From Adiantum capillus-veneris (lineage: Eukaryota > Streptophyta > Polypodiopsida > Polypodiales > Pteridaceae): 64,000 nt of DNA. Shown here in pieces: positions 22,171-32,027 of the stretch. A program made the position numbers and the translations under genes. Within the stretch, counting starts at the first letter, position 1. Each line of letters begins with the position of its first letter. The notes under the pieces were generated by a model. The model saw only the letters and a list, made by a program, of their open reading frames with translations, had not been told where the DNA came from and did not search any database. The DNA lies in the NCBI GenBank assembly GCA_014529385.2, contig CM043963.1:107758412-107822411 (forward strand), read 5' to 3'.

Positions 22171-23899
22171 ATGCATCACTGTATATAATTTATCCACGAA
22201 AATTGGAACTAATGACAACAACTGATCCAAGGTAAAATGTATAGAGGAATTAGTTAACTCTTCAAACAAGGCATCCATCCTTTCTCTTTCCTTCTCCTCC
22301 TTTTTTACCCCTTTCTCCTTCCATTTCAGCTTGATCTGTTGTTGCTCCTTTTCCAACATATCTTCAGCTACCTCATCCCAAATCTCCTTTTGCTCCTCCC
22401 AATCCAGTGGAGGTTTCAACCTTGCTTTTGAACTTGTTGTCACTAATACATCTAGTTCCTCTTGCAAGCATTTAGAACAATCACATTCCGGCTGACAATC
22501 CATAGCCACTTCATTCACCCTATGATCCTGAAACGATTCTACTACTATCAAACTACTTCCCGGTTCTTTGTTTGCTTTGACTGATTGTGATGGTGGTGCT
22601 GGCAACTGCGGCACTTGCCCCCTTGGCTGTTGGTTATTCCCCCCTTGGCTGTTGCTGATTCCCCCCTTGATAATTCCAATTTGGTTGATTCTCCTTGTGG
22701 TTGTGGCTGCCAATTCTGCCAACGTTGCTGCTGATCCCAATTTCCCCCCCATGGGGGTCTTGAATTCTGCCATCCTCCATATCTCGGTCCTCCTCCAGAA
22801 TTGAAATTTCCTATGAATGATGGTCCCCCTTGATTAAACTGTGGTCTCCACCCAGAATACGGTTGTTGCCTTTGCCAACCTTGATTGTTGAACATCCTCT
22901 GCCTTCTTAATGTCTCTAGAAACACCCCATGAGTTTGAGGTCCTTGTTGCTGAATCTTCTGTCGAATCCTCTCTGGTACAACACCCCTGAAATTCGGATT
23001 AAACGAACATTCCTTTGTCCAATACCCATCTTTAACACAAATTTCACAATGAGGGGATTTTGATTCCACAACTTTTTGCACTCCCAACTTCTTCAATTTC
23101 TTCTCCACCAATTTTTCCACTCTTTCATCTTTCCCTTTATCCTTAGACTTTTTCTTCAACTTCTTCTTGATTTTCTTTTTCTTATCCTCATCTCCTTCTG
23201 AATCCGAATCATCACTGGAACCCTCTTCACCATCAGAATCCGTTTCCGTATCTGAATCAATTCAGTTTTCGAATCCGAATCGGTGTCCGAATTCGAATCA
23301 TTTGACCTCTTCTTTTTCTTTGACCTGCTTTTCTTCTTTTCTTTAGATGACCTCTTGGCTGATTTCCCATGAGAGACCCCAAACCTTTTCTCTGCTTTTT
23401 GAGCTGTTTCCACTAATGCTTGTAATCCACTCGCAACATCAACTTCAACAATATCATTCTTCAATTCCTTACTTAATCCGTTCAAAAAATACCCAGCAAG
23501 CATTTCATCAGTTGGCCTTTCTTGAGCAGTCAGCCTTCTCACATATTGGTTAAACTTTTGTGCATAATCCTCAACAAACATTTTTCTTTGTTTCACTTCC
23601 CTAAGCTTGGTCAACACATCATGTGGACTCTTTTCCCTTTTGAACCTATTGTAAAATGCTGCTTTCAAGCCATCATAATCAACAAAATGACATGCTGGAA
23701 AATTACTAAACCATTGCATAGCCTTCCCATCCAATGTAGCCTCAAACTGGCGCATCTTAGCCTGGGCATCGTACACTCCGGCAAATCCTCTGGCCTGCCA
23801 TCTTGTCTCGTATTGAGATATGTGGCAATCGGGGTCTTCCTTTGACTTTCCCAAAAAGGTCCGGAATTTGACGCGCATATCCTGCCTAACCGCCGCCAT
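22141..23899 (-). pseudogene. Gypsy-2 gag, frameshifted
   Basis: Start ATG 23899 (MAAVRQDMRVKF). A retrotransposon gag domain is visible (AMQWFSNFPACHFVDYDGL, FYNRFKREKSPHDVL), then a Lys/Ser/Asp-rich linker where the frame shifts near 23260. The next frame (23159-22548) carries a zinc-knuckle relic CEICVKDGYWTKEC and a Gly/Gln/Trp/Arg-rich stretch; a further shift near 22640 leads to an acidic and Lys/Glu-rich C-terminal part (22773-22141). The knuckle has Tyr where CCHC needs His, so zinc binding is probably lost. Leader DNA continues to about 24330 with no LTR or primer site seen. Confidence 0.85.
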
Positions 23900-24726
23900 A
23901 TTTGTAAGTCTACCTGTTTGTACAAGATTTCATGCACTGGTACTTCCCAATGGATCAAAAATCAATCTCCTTCTCGCCACTAATGCATGCTAAAAAATTG
24001 CAGCTGCCAACAGACACGGAAATATATCCGGTTCTTCGTTCTCTACTTCTTCTTCGCACGTATCACTCAAATAATCCTCTGTGCCATCCAAATCTTCCAC
24101 CGTATCATTAGAATCCTCTCCTATAGAAACTCGGTGCATCCCACTATGATCCAAACTTCCCTGCGATTCCAAACTCTGACCATCTCGCCCATAAAACTGC
24201 TGGAACCGCCTAGCAACTGACCTTGTCCAATACGGGAATGTATCCTCTTTTGCTCCCTCCAGAGTGCAGCCAAACACCCATACCAACTCACACTATTCTG
24301 AACGTCTTCCCTCCATTCAACTAAACCTTTCACCGCTTCAGCACTCGCTCCTACAAGAGAAACTTGAATTCGTCCATGCTACATCACACCTACACCGTGA
24401 TCGCCAAGTGTTAAAGGTACAGACATTCAGAATAGACAAACACAGGAATCAGAATGAAACTGGAACAAAACACAGAAACAGACTAATTCCGCCATAACTT
24501 CCGCCTTCATATTCCCAAAAAGACACTGATCGACAGTTACATAGTTCGAGAATACTAATGGGCAACGCTCTTTCCCAAGAACGCCCCTTGGAATCCCAAA
24601 AGTACAAAAGTTGATATTCCAAATTCCACTAAGGAAATTCCCTCGGCTTAACATTGTTGTTTGCAACTTGCTTGTCAAATGAGCATGCCTACATGCGCAC
24701 ACTCTTGCCCCCATGCATATGCATGT

Positions 24727-24799
<73 letters not shown>

Positions 24800-25201
24800 C
24801 TTCCTTGTTGCAAAATTTTGTTATTTTTTGTATTCTTACTTGTATTTTAGAGCAGCCTAGAGGATGGAAGCTAAGTGGTTGCAACTTTCTTAGCAAGCAG
24901 AGGATGTCGTAGAGCCACTAGCAAAAGGGTGACGAGAGGTTACCCATCATAAAAAAACTTAATTACCTCTACATTGGTGAGCAAAAGGGTATGTTTTTCA
25001 TGTTCACCATGTCGATTCTAAAATACTAAGAATTGCATTCATTTAAGAGTTGTGGCTTGAAATTTTGATTTTATAGCTTTTACTTTTTCTCTTATATGAC
25101 TGTACTCTTTTGTAGCTTCTCTAATGGTGGTATTTATATCTAAATAGGGGTTTTGTGCATTACCATCCACAATTGGGTCACACACTTAGATTGTCATTTA
25201 G
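23900..25201. other. Gypsy-2 leader and spacer
   Basis: 23900-24330 carries minus-strand acidic frames of uncertain status (for example 24286-23990) that may be gag leader. 24330-25201 holds a CA microsatellite and AT-rich DNA without a coding signal. Confidence 0.4.
24730..24797 (+). repeat. CA/TG microsatellite, about 34 units
   Basis: Uninterrupted CA dinucleotides. The His/Thr or Val/Cys frames across it are artefacts. Confidence 0.97.
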
Positions 25202-28200
25202 ATGGAATCGTTCTTCAAAATCCAGGTTATAAATGATGATAATGATGAAGATCTTGGTCTTGTAAGACTAAAAATTGATAAAGGTGAGCCCACTTTTGTG
25301 GAGGTTCATGAGCAAATTGAGGGAGATGAGATTGTGGCTAGATGCTTTGACTTCATTGAGGAGAACTATATTTTAAAGGAACGACAAGAAGAGCGATGGA
25401 CACTTAGCAATAAGGTTCAAGTTCGCATCAAAAGGAGTGTTGAAATCACTCAAGAGACTACTTCTTCAAATAAGCATAGATGCTTAGGTGACATTGCTGA
25501 AGAGAAAGAGGATCGTCCAAGAGATCTCACTACCAAACTTGCAAGCACATTACTAAGTGCAACCATTCTTGAGAAGAAGAAAAATGAATGCACTAGAATA
25601 AGAGGAAAGCTGAAAGAATTGAAGGTCTCAAGGGATGACAGGTTTGAACTCCATAGTGAAGACTTCAATGGGCAGCCCCAAGTACAAATTTGGTGTTATG
25701 AATGTAGATGTTTGTATGGGAAAGGTTCAGTTGAAGGAAAGCACGCTTCTTATAATTGTCTTTCTAACTTCATGAGGACCCATATCTTGGAGAGTAATAG
25801 ACATGAGAAAAACTATTTGACATTTCGTGGACTTAGAAAAGATGCCACACAAAGTGTACCGGCTGGGCAACAACAAGATGATAAAGAACAAATTGAGGGT
25901 GCAATAGAGAAACTGAATTCTTCGATGGCGGTAAATGAAGGTAATCAGCATCTCTTGTTTACTTGAATGTGACAAGCTCATTGATTGATCTTCTTGTTTT
26001 AGCTTTATGCATCTCCATTGTATGCAGGTTGGGGCTTTGAAATTGTTACAGCAACATTGCATGACTTTAAAGACAAAATTTTTGTTCGTGTGAGATGCAA
26101 GTATGATGACACATGGCTGCATTTGTGCCCTCCACGGTCAGCCTTGTCTACTCTACTTATCGAGCACACAAAGTCAATCTTGCACACAAAGGCACTCATG
26201 AAGGAGGCGTAGAAAGTCAGCCCAAAGCTCACAGGATTACGTGGATTTCCTTGGAAGAACAAAGATCATGATCCAAAGCAAACTTCTTTGAGAAAGTTTG
26301 TGGTTTCTACAAAGCTTGGAGGTTCAAATCAGGGTGATGCCTCTTTTTCTTCTAGTAACCATGTAGAAAGTGAGAGTTCAGTCTTAAGTTTGAAACTTTT
26401 ATGCTGGGGTTTGTGGATCCATGACATCAAAGTGAACATCAAGAGTGTTAGTTTGAAGCCTTTGTTAGATGATCAATGTGGCGGTAAGCTTTGGTTTGCA
26501 GAGCCTTCCATAAAGGCAACCTTTTGTAATGGGTTCAACAAAAAAGAGAGGCCATAGACTTGCCACACAATTCTTGCCAGGCATTCAAGGTCACATGTTT
26601 GATGCCATTGCTGATATCTATCAAAAGAAGAAAGAAAAGCATGGAATTATGTCACTTGTTCCTTTCACTTTGGTAGAGGATGAAACCGTTATAAAGAAGA
26701 GAATAAGGTAAAGTCAAAACCTTGGAATAAAGGGTTCTTTGAACCTAAAATAGAAGTCTCATTTACTAATGTTTTCACCATCTAAATGCAGGTGGAATCC
26801 AAAAGATGACACCCTCATTGGATTTGATGGACACACACAAAGTTGAGGACCATGAATGTGGAACTTCAAACTTGGAGTTGGGAAGGCTGGCTATGAGATG
26901 ATTATCAAATCATTTGAGAATCATGTCATCGGTGGTTATGCACATGTTTTTGTGGCAAATCCGCTTCATGAAGCGCTATCACGACTTGTTTTGGTGGCTC
27001 ATTCCACTTGCAACCAATTTGATGCACATTGTGTTCACAAGAAATGGGCTGAAATTGCAAGCTTGTGGGATGATAAGCTAAAGCCTACACTTGGCCCAAT
27101 TATTGGACATGCCTCCCATGGTGATAGTTGTCAAAGAGCATTGATGCTGGCTGATTATGTTCATAAGAATGGCACTAGATTCCAAATCGAATGGGACGGG
27201 TGGCCTCTTTCAGCCAAAATGAAGGATGGAGATGTTTTGGGCATCCATGATTAGGACTTTGTACACAATGGAAAGAATCTTGTCAATGTTCTCGATAAGC
27301 CAAAGCGGCAGCTAGCTCTTGGTGGTGTCTGGATAACCTTGAATCATTCTTTTCCTGTTGACAAGCATATGCTTAAGGAAATGGATATCAAGCGAGAGGA
27401 TCATCAAGATTGGGTAGCAACTCAAAGAATATGTAGCAGACAAGTGCAACAGTGTTTGGGAGAGCTAGCAAATAGTGGCCAACATAGACGAGAGTGTAGT
27501 ATGATAGGGACACATGCCTATCTTGAAATTGCCAGAGACTACATTGAAAACTTTTTATCTCCTCACTTGAACTTGGGAGAGAGAGTCCACATAGTAGCCA
27601 AAGTGGGTTTTTTCTTCCACATTTTAGGGATCTTGGATACAACATCATCCAAAATATACACTCTCAACAAATTTTATCAGTAAAGAGACATTTGTTAATG
27701 TACAAGTCTCATGCCAGTGTGGTTTTGCTTATCAAATATTTTAGAGACTTTCACTCAAAATTCAGGTGTCCTCTACATCTCACCGGCTCAGATGCAGCTG
27801 AAATATGCTTCAGCAAAGTTGGGAGCATGGTTGGGCAAGAGCGTACTTATGACTTGATGGACATGATACATATGATAGGAATCTTGAATAGGCTTGCACA
27901 TTTTGAATGCAAAGATGATGGTGTGGCATTCACTAGAGCTCACAAGAAGCAAGAGCACATATGGAGGGAGTTAAATCTCATAGAAGGCATGCAAGAGGAA
28001 AACTTAGGTGATTACACATGTGTTTCAACAGATGAAAAGGTCAAGCTGCTTTACAAAGAGGATTGGAAAGTGCCCATAAACTTTTCGCTCACTTGCACGT
28101 GAGGCCAAAAGGAAAAGAAGACCAAAAATGGTGGTTCCAGCCTTGGTCACTAGAGTGTTTGATGCATATGCAAACTCAAATCTGCAAGACTCGGACACAG

Positions 28201-28861
28201 ATGAAGAATATCCTACTTCCATGGATCTTGAAGTATTTCCAGATGAAGATGCTACTACAAGTGAGGTCAGACATATTATTGACTCTGGTCTAGATGAGGA
28301 AGAAGAGGTAAGTCCTGTTGTCGAAGTCAAAGACAACATGTTTCTATTCAAGTCTACACTAGTGAGTCAGCTCAATAGAAATCCAACACTCTCTAAAGAT
28401 AGACTTACAAGAGTACGACAAGGAGTATACTATGCCAAAGAATACGAAAGGAATTTGGTATTGGTTCCGATTGTGACGTGTTCTTTCAAGAAGAGACCAT
28501 GCATGGGAAGGTGACAAGGTCAGGCTGCAAGCCAAGAACCTCTGGAGACAAGAAGAAATTTGAAATCAAATCGTACTTGGGACGAGTTCAAAAGATGAGG
28601 AGAATGGTTGGTGGTGCATGTGTGGAATACAAGAGAGGATTCAGCCTTTTGGATAGACCTTCGAGGGTTGAGGTTCAGCTTGGATGGTATCAAAAAACTA
28701 AAGGGACTAGGTGCTTTACATATGACTTGATAGGTCTGGATATGGTGAGCATTGATTGCATTATCGCACTCGCAAACCTTACATATGATTCCGAAAACAA
28801 CGAATATGAACTTGATGAGAATGATTGGAAGGTCTTCAATGATTTTGTGAGAGACCACTAG
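25202..28861 (+). pseudogene. Unrecognised multi-exon gene with zinc-finger-like N terminus, decayed
   Basis: About 1,100 codons. Start ATG 25202. Exon 1 (to 25940) has a WCYECRCLYG...NCLSNFMRTHI....RHEKN segment resembling a C2H2-type finger. Two clean in-frame GT-AG introns follow (25941-26027, 87 bp; 26708-26791, 84 bp). The middle (26856-27683) has NFKLGVGKAGYEMI, FDAHCVHKKWAEIASLW and GTRFQIEWDGWPLS; then LHLTGSDAAEICFSKVG, followed by ERTYDLMDM and FTRAHKKQEHIWREL (27700-28000); an acidic linker near 28190-28330; and a C-terminal domain with GRVQKMRR, DRPSRVEVQLGWY and YDLIGLDMVSIDCIIAL ending at TAG 28861. Breaks: TAG 26210 and TAG 27252 (both probable Gln) and frameshifts near 26540, 26850, 27625, 28080 and 28470. 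The TGSD..E..FS block suggests a transposon-encoded protein, but I cannot name the family. Confidence 0.6.
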
Positions 28862-29104
28862 GGATAGGCAAGGTGTGCTTTACTGTTTTGTTGGTTGGTG
28901 AGCATTAGTATATGTAATTTTTAAAACTATAGTATTATATTCCTATGGCTATGATATGATTTTTGCTCTATCATTTGTAGGAGTTTGAGTCGCAAGGAGG
29001 AGATGATTGACCTAATTTTTGCTCCATTACAATTAGGAATGGATTGATATAGAGTCATTCAAAGATATGCTTTTATATATGCCTATCTGCACCATTTGAA
29101 TGTG
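28862..29104 (+). other. Spacer after the 25.2-kb gene
   Basis: AT-rich 3' flank. No coding signal or clear poly(A) signal chosen. Confidence 0.4.
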
Positions 29105-30275
29105 ATTTTTGATCGCAATTTATCTCATATGGTTTTGGAGCGCATTTTTTCTAGGATATGCGCGACATGGCTGTGGTGAAGAAGCTCTCGGATGTTTCCA
29201 CCTGATGCTAATTGAGCTAGCTCTTGGATGTTCCCATCTTGTATGCTTTGGAGCTGATCCTTTTATTCTTGTTTTGGAGCTGATCCTTCTCTGTCTGGTA
29301 TCTTTTATTCTTGTTTTGGAGATGCTCCTTCTCTCGCTCTAGTATCGTTATAGAAGGTACAAGTAAAGTTCTTCATAGAGTAATACACGTGATTACATAC
29401 TTTATAGGTGATTTTCTTGTGATGTTTCTTTTCAGAGACACTTTAGCATTGGATTTAATGAGGCTCTTTGTCTTGCCTAGAGAATGTCATCCCACACAAA
29501 CATGTGTATGTGTTTCCGCATGTGTGTTGTGTGTTCATGCTCTTGAGTGTGCGTGTTTTAGTTGGGTGCAAGGGTGGGGAGAATGAAGTCTCTTGGCATG
29601 GAGTTATGGGAGGATAGGCAAAGGCCAGCAAATGAACTGTTTTTGCTTGGATTGCAGGAACATGACTTGCTTGACGTTGCTTTGGTTGACTTGTATGCCA
29701 TATGTGGCATCCTAGAAAAGCACAAGGAGTGCTTCATGAGGTTCCAATTTAGAATAGTCGTCTCACTTGGAGCATGTTGATTACAGATTATGCTTAAAAT
29801 AGTTATGGCAGCAAGCTCTAATCAGCTCTAAGTGCGTCATGAGCTTCCAATCTGGAATAGTCTCACTTGGAGCATGTTGATTATAGATTATGCTCAAAAT
29901 AACTGTGGAAAGCAAGCTCTAATAAAATCTAAGTTGTTGTCGGTATATGGCATTTCTTCTATCACCTATCCTTTCCGTGCACCTTGAATCTCTGCTGCAT
30001 GGCATGAGACATTGCCGTTGGCAAGTCAGCTGAATGGTACTAAACATTATGAAGAGGACTACACTCTTGTATGAAATATCATCTCTTTGAACATGTTGAT
30101 TGCACGGTATGCCCCACATGAATTTGGCAGCAAGCTTTTGGTAGCTGTTTTCAGCAATTGGGAAGTCAATGCCCGCAAGAGGGTCACATGGCTGGGAGAA
30201 ATACTCGACGTCAGCAACCTAGCCGATGCATGCAAAAAAGTAGGCCTATGGTTGCAAAATCTACTAGTCATCTAG
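29105..30275 (+). pseudogene. PPR-repeat gene fragment, heavily decayed
   Basis: Scattered pieces match the plant P/L/S-type pentatricopeptide repeat pattern: WSAFFLGYARHGCGEEALGCF near 29130, DVALVDLYAICGILEKHKECF near 29670, TWSMLIIDYAQN-like text near 29870 and LNMLIARYAPHEFG near 30095. These are typical inter-repeat phrases of organelle RNA-binding PPR proteins. Frames change repeatedly and stops are frequent. Two near-identical stretches of about 80-100 bases (29742-29823 and 29848-29925) look like a duplicated repeat unit. No start, targeting peptide or DYW end is visible. It lies in the sense orientation within the 13.2-kb unit. Confidence 0.6.
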
Positions 30276-31120
30276 GTAGCACAAGTATAGCAAGTTTTAT
30301 GTACATGATTTTGCTTTTGGAGAAGGAATGCTAGCTCTAATGATTCATCAAACTGATGTAAGTGTAGTGCATTTAAGTTTATGTGTATGTTTCCAATGTA
30401 TGAGTGTAGTGCCATTGTAATAATCGTTAGCAAAAATCTTGTGTAAGTTGCCTCTTTTGCTACTCAGAACCCTGAAAACTAAAGAGCATAAATGCTACAG
30501 TAAGACACCTTGTACTTCCACCAAGAGACATACAAAAGAATCCCTAAAAGACTAAGCTAACCACAACACAACACAACATTCTTGTCACTATGTGTCCGTA
30601 TTACAACTATCTAATTTTACAAGGCAATTTTCAAAAGCTCTTGACACAAGTCTCAACATGATCATTTGGATCGATATTTTTAAAGCTTTTTGATTTGAAT
30701 GTGGATAATGTGTCATAAAGGTTTGTGTTATTATGTTTTGTGACCTTTCAAGTGCATTTTAAGAAAAAAAAATCTTTTAATAAAGGGAAGTTATTATTTC
30801 ATCCCACAAAAAATATATGTACAATTAGGGATATATAATTTTAGATGAAGTTTACAAAGGGGTGTAAGAGAATGAGGACTTTTTGGTACATAGGGGTTTT
30901 TAATAGGGGTCTCGAACCCACATGATATAGGAATGTTACACTAAGTGACCTCCACGGGTTTAGATATAACATGACCACTACCCGCACAGGAAACCAATAC
31001 AAAAGATATTTGGTAAAATACAAAAATCATTCTTTGGAAGAGTGTCAATGGATTTCTAAACAATCGCTATGTCCGCACTACTATCACTTGATACTTGCAT
31101 ACCACATACCGAGAGACATA
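30276..31120. other. Spacer; possible SINE-like patch on the minus strand
   Basis: Mostly AT-rich. At 30908-30918 the minus strand reads GGTTCGAGACC, a perfect match to the Pol III B-box consensus. About 35 bases upstream on that strand is GGAGGTCACTTAGTG, loosely like an A box, and a T-rich run lies at the far end near 30765. This could be a tRNA-derived SINE head of about 200 bp. No other copy was found in the window. Confidence 0.3.
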
Positions 31121-31346
31121 GATTCGCCGATTTAGGCAGTGCCTCTCTTCTTGTGTAGATTTGTCGATTAAGGCAACACGAACTTTAAAGTTTAGATCCA
31201 CCGATTTAGGCAACATTAGTATAGATTCACCAATTTAGGAAAAACAACTTCAAAATGAAGATTTGCCGACTTAGGCAGCATTAGTGCAGATCGGCCGATT
31301 TAGGCAGCACGTCCATTGGTGTAGATCCGCCGGTTTAGGCAACACC
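31121..31346 (+). repeat. Seven degenerate tandem repeats, 29-37 bp
   Basis: Units start at 31121, 31158, 31195, 31224, 31260, 31289 and 31324, each opening with a version of GATTCGCCGATTTAGGCA and followed by a variable 10-20-base tail (often CATTAGTGTA). Spacing varies from 29 to 37 bases. Confidence 0.85.
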
Positions 31347-31439
31347 AATTACTAGACCACTCTATCAATGGCTGGCCACCACTGTCACTAGTTTGGTTTT
31401 GGTAACAATGGAGGACAATTGTCTTTTAACCCCAGGGTA

Positions 31440-31823
31440 TGCAATGGAATTGATATTTTGATGATTTATTTGTGAAATATTTGATATTTTGATGGAGCAT
31501 TGCAATGTTGATTTGAATTGTGGAATATGATCACTTGTCGGGTGTTGCGTGAGCAGATTAGTGACTGGCACATGCTGGACAATAAAACGATAGTAGTTAT
31601 TTGGAATAAAACTACTACTATTGGATTTTGTGGCAATCCTTAGTATTTTATGGTTCATTGAGATGTAGACAACTATTTATTGTTATATCGAGCTCTGACT
31701 ATTTTATGTACGAGTGCGAATTGATGTAACTTATTTTTTGAGCATGAACTCTTCTATAAATGAAATACGTGCAAGAGGGACATGTTCACTCTTGCACGGG
31801 GGGAGATTGCATCCATTGCTTGT

Positions 31824-31898
<75 letters not shown>

Positions 31899-32027
31899 TT
31901 CCCTCTCTTTGTGTATAGCAACACTAAGGTGTTCATGTTATTTTCTAGGTATGGAAATTTGTTAGTTTGATGGCTTGTAGCATGTTAATTTGGTATGTTG
32001 CTAGACCACCCCTTTACGACTGTAGCA
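31440..32027 (+). repeat. Right LTR of the 13.2-kb unit
   Basis: TGCAATGGAATTGATATTTTG...GACTGTAGCA, matching 18839-19394. TATAAA at 31755-31760, dyad at 31768-31798 and CT microsatellite from 31826 to about 31886. Followed by the TTTTT duplication. Confidence 0.88.

Larger units (their letters stand above)
18839..32027 (+). mobile_element. 13.2-kb LTR-bounded unit nested in gypsy-1, non-autonomous
   Basis: Bounded by two direct LTRs (556 and 588 bp) sharing TG...GTAGCA ends, with TTTTT duplicated at 18834-18838 and 32028-32032. A primer-binding site follows the left LTR, and a GAGGACAATTGTC 3'-end motif precedes the right one. Removing the unit and one TTTTT brings the flanking gypsy-1 reverse transcriptase/RNase H frame together without a shift, which proves the boundaries independently. 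Inside, in the unit's own orientation, no gag or pol is seen. It holds gypsy-2 on the opposite strand (a further nested insertion), an unknown multi-exon gene, a PPR pseudogene and a tandem repeat. The LTRs differ by roughly 9% in the parts compared, so it is old. Best read as a large non-autonomous LTR element that has gained or carried other sequences. Confidence 0.85.

Noticed and set aside
24654-24912. His/Thr and Val/Cys frames across the CA repeat
   Set aside because: Products of the dinucleotide repeat on both strands, with no conserved flank.
31121-31346. CRISPR-like array
   Set aside because: Units are degenerate, spacers are short and variable (10-20 bases), and the context is a eukaryotic LTR element.
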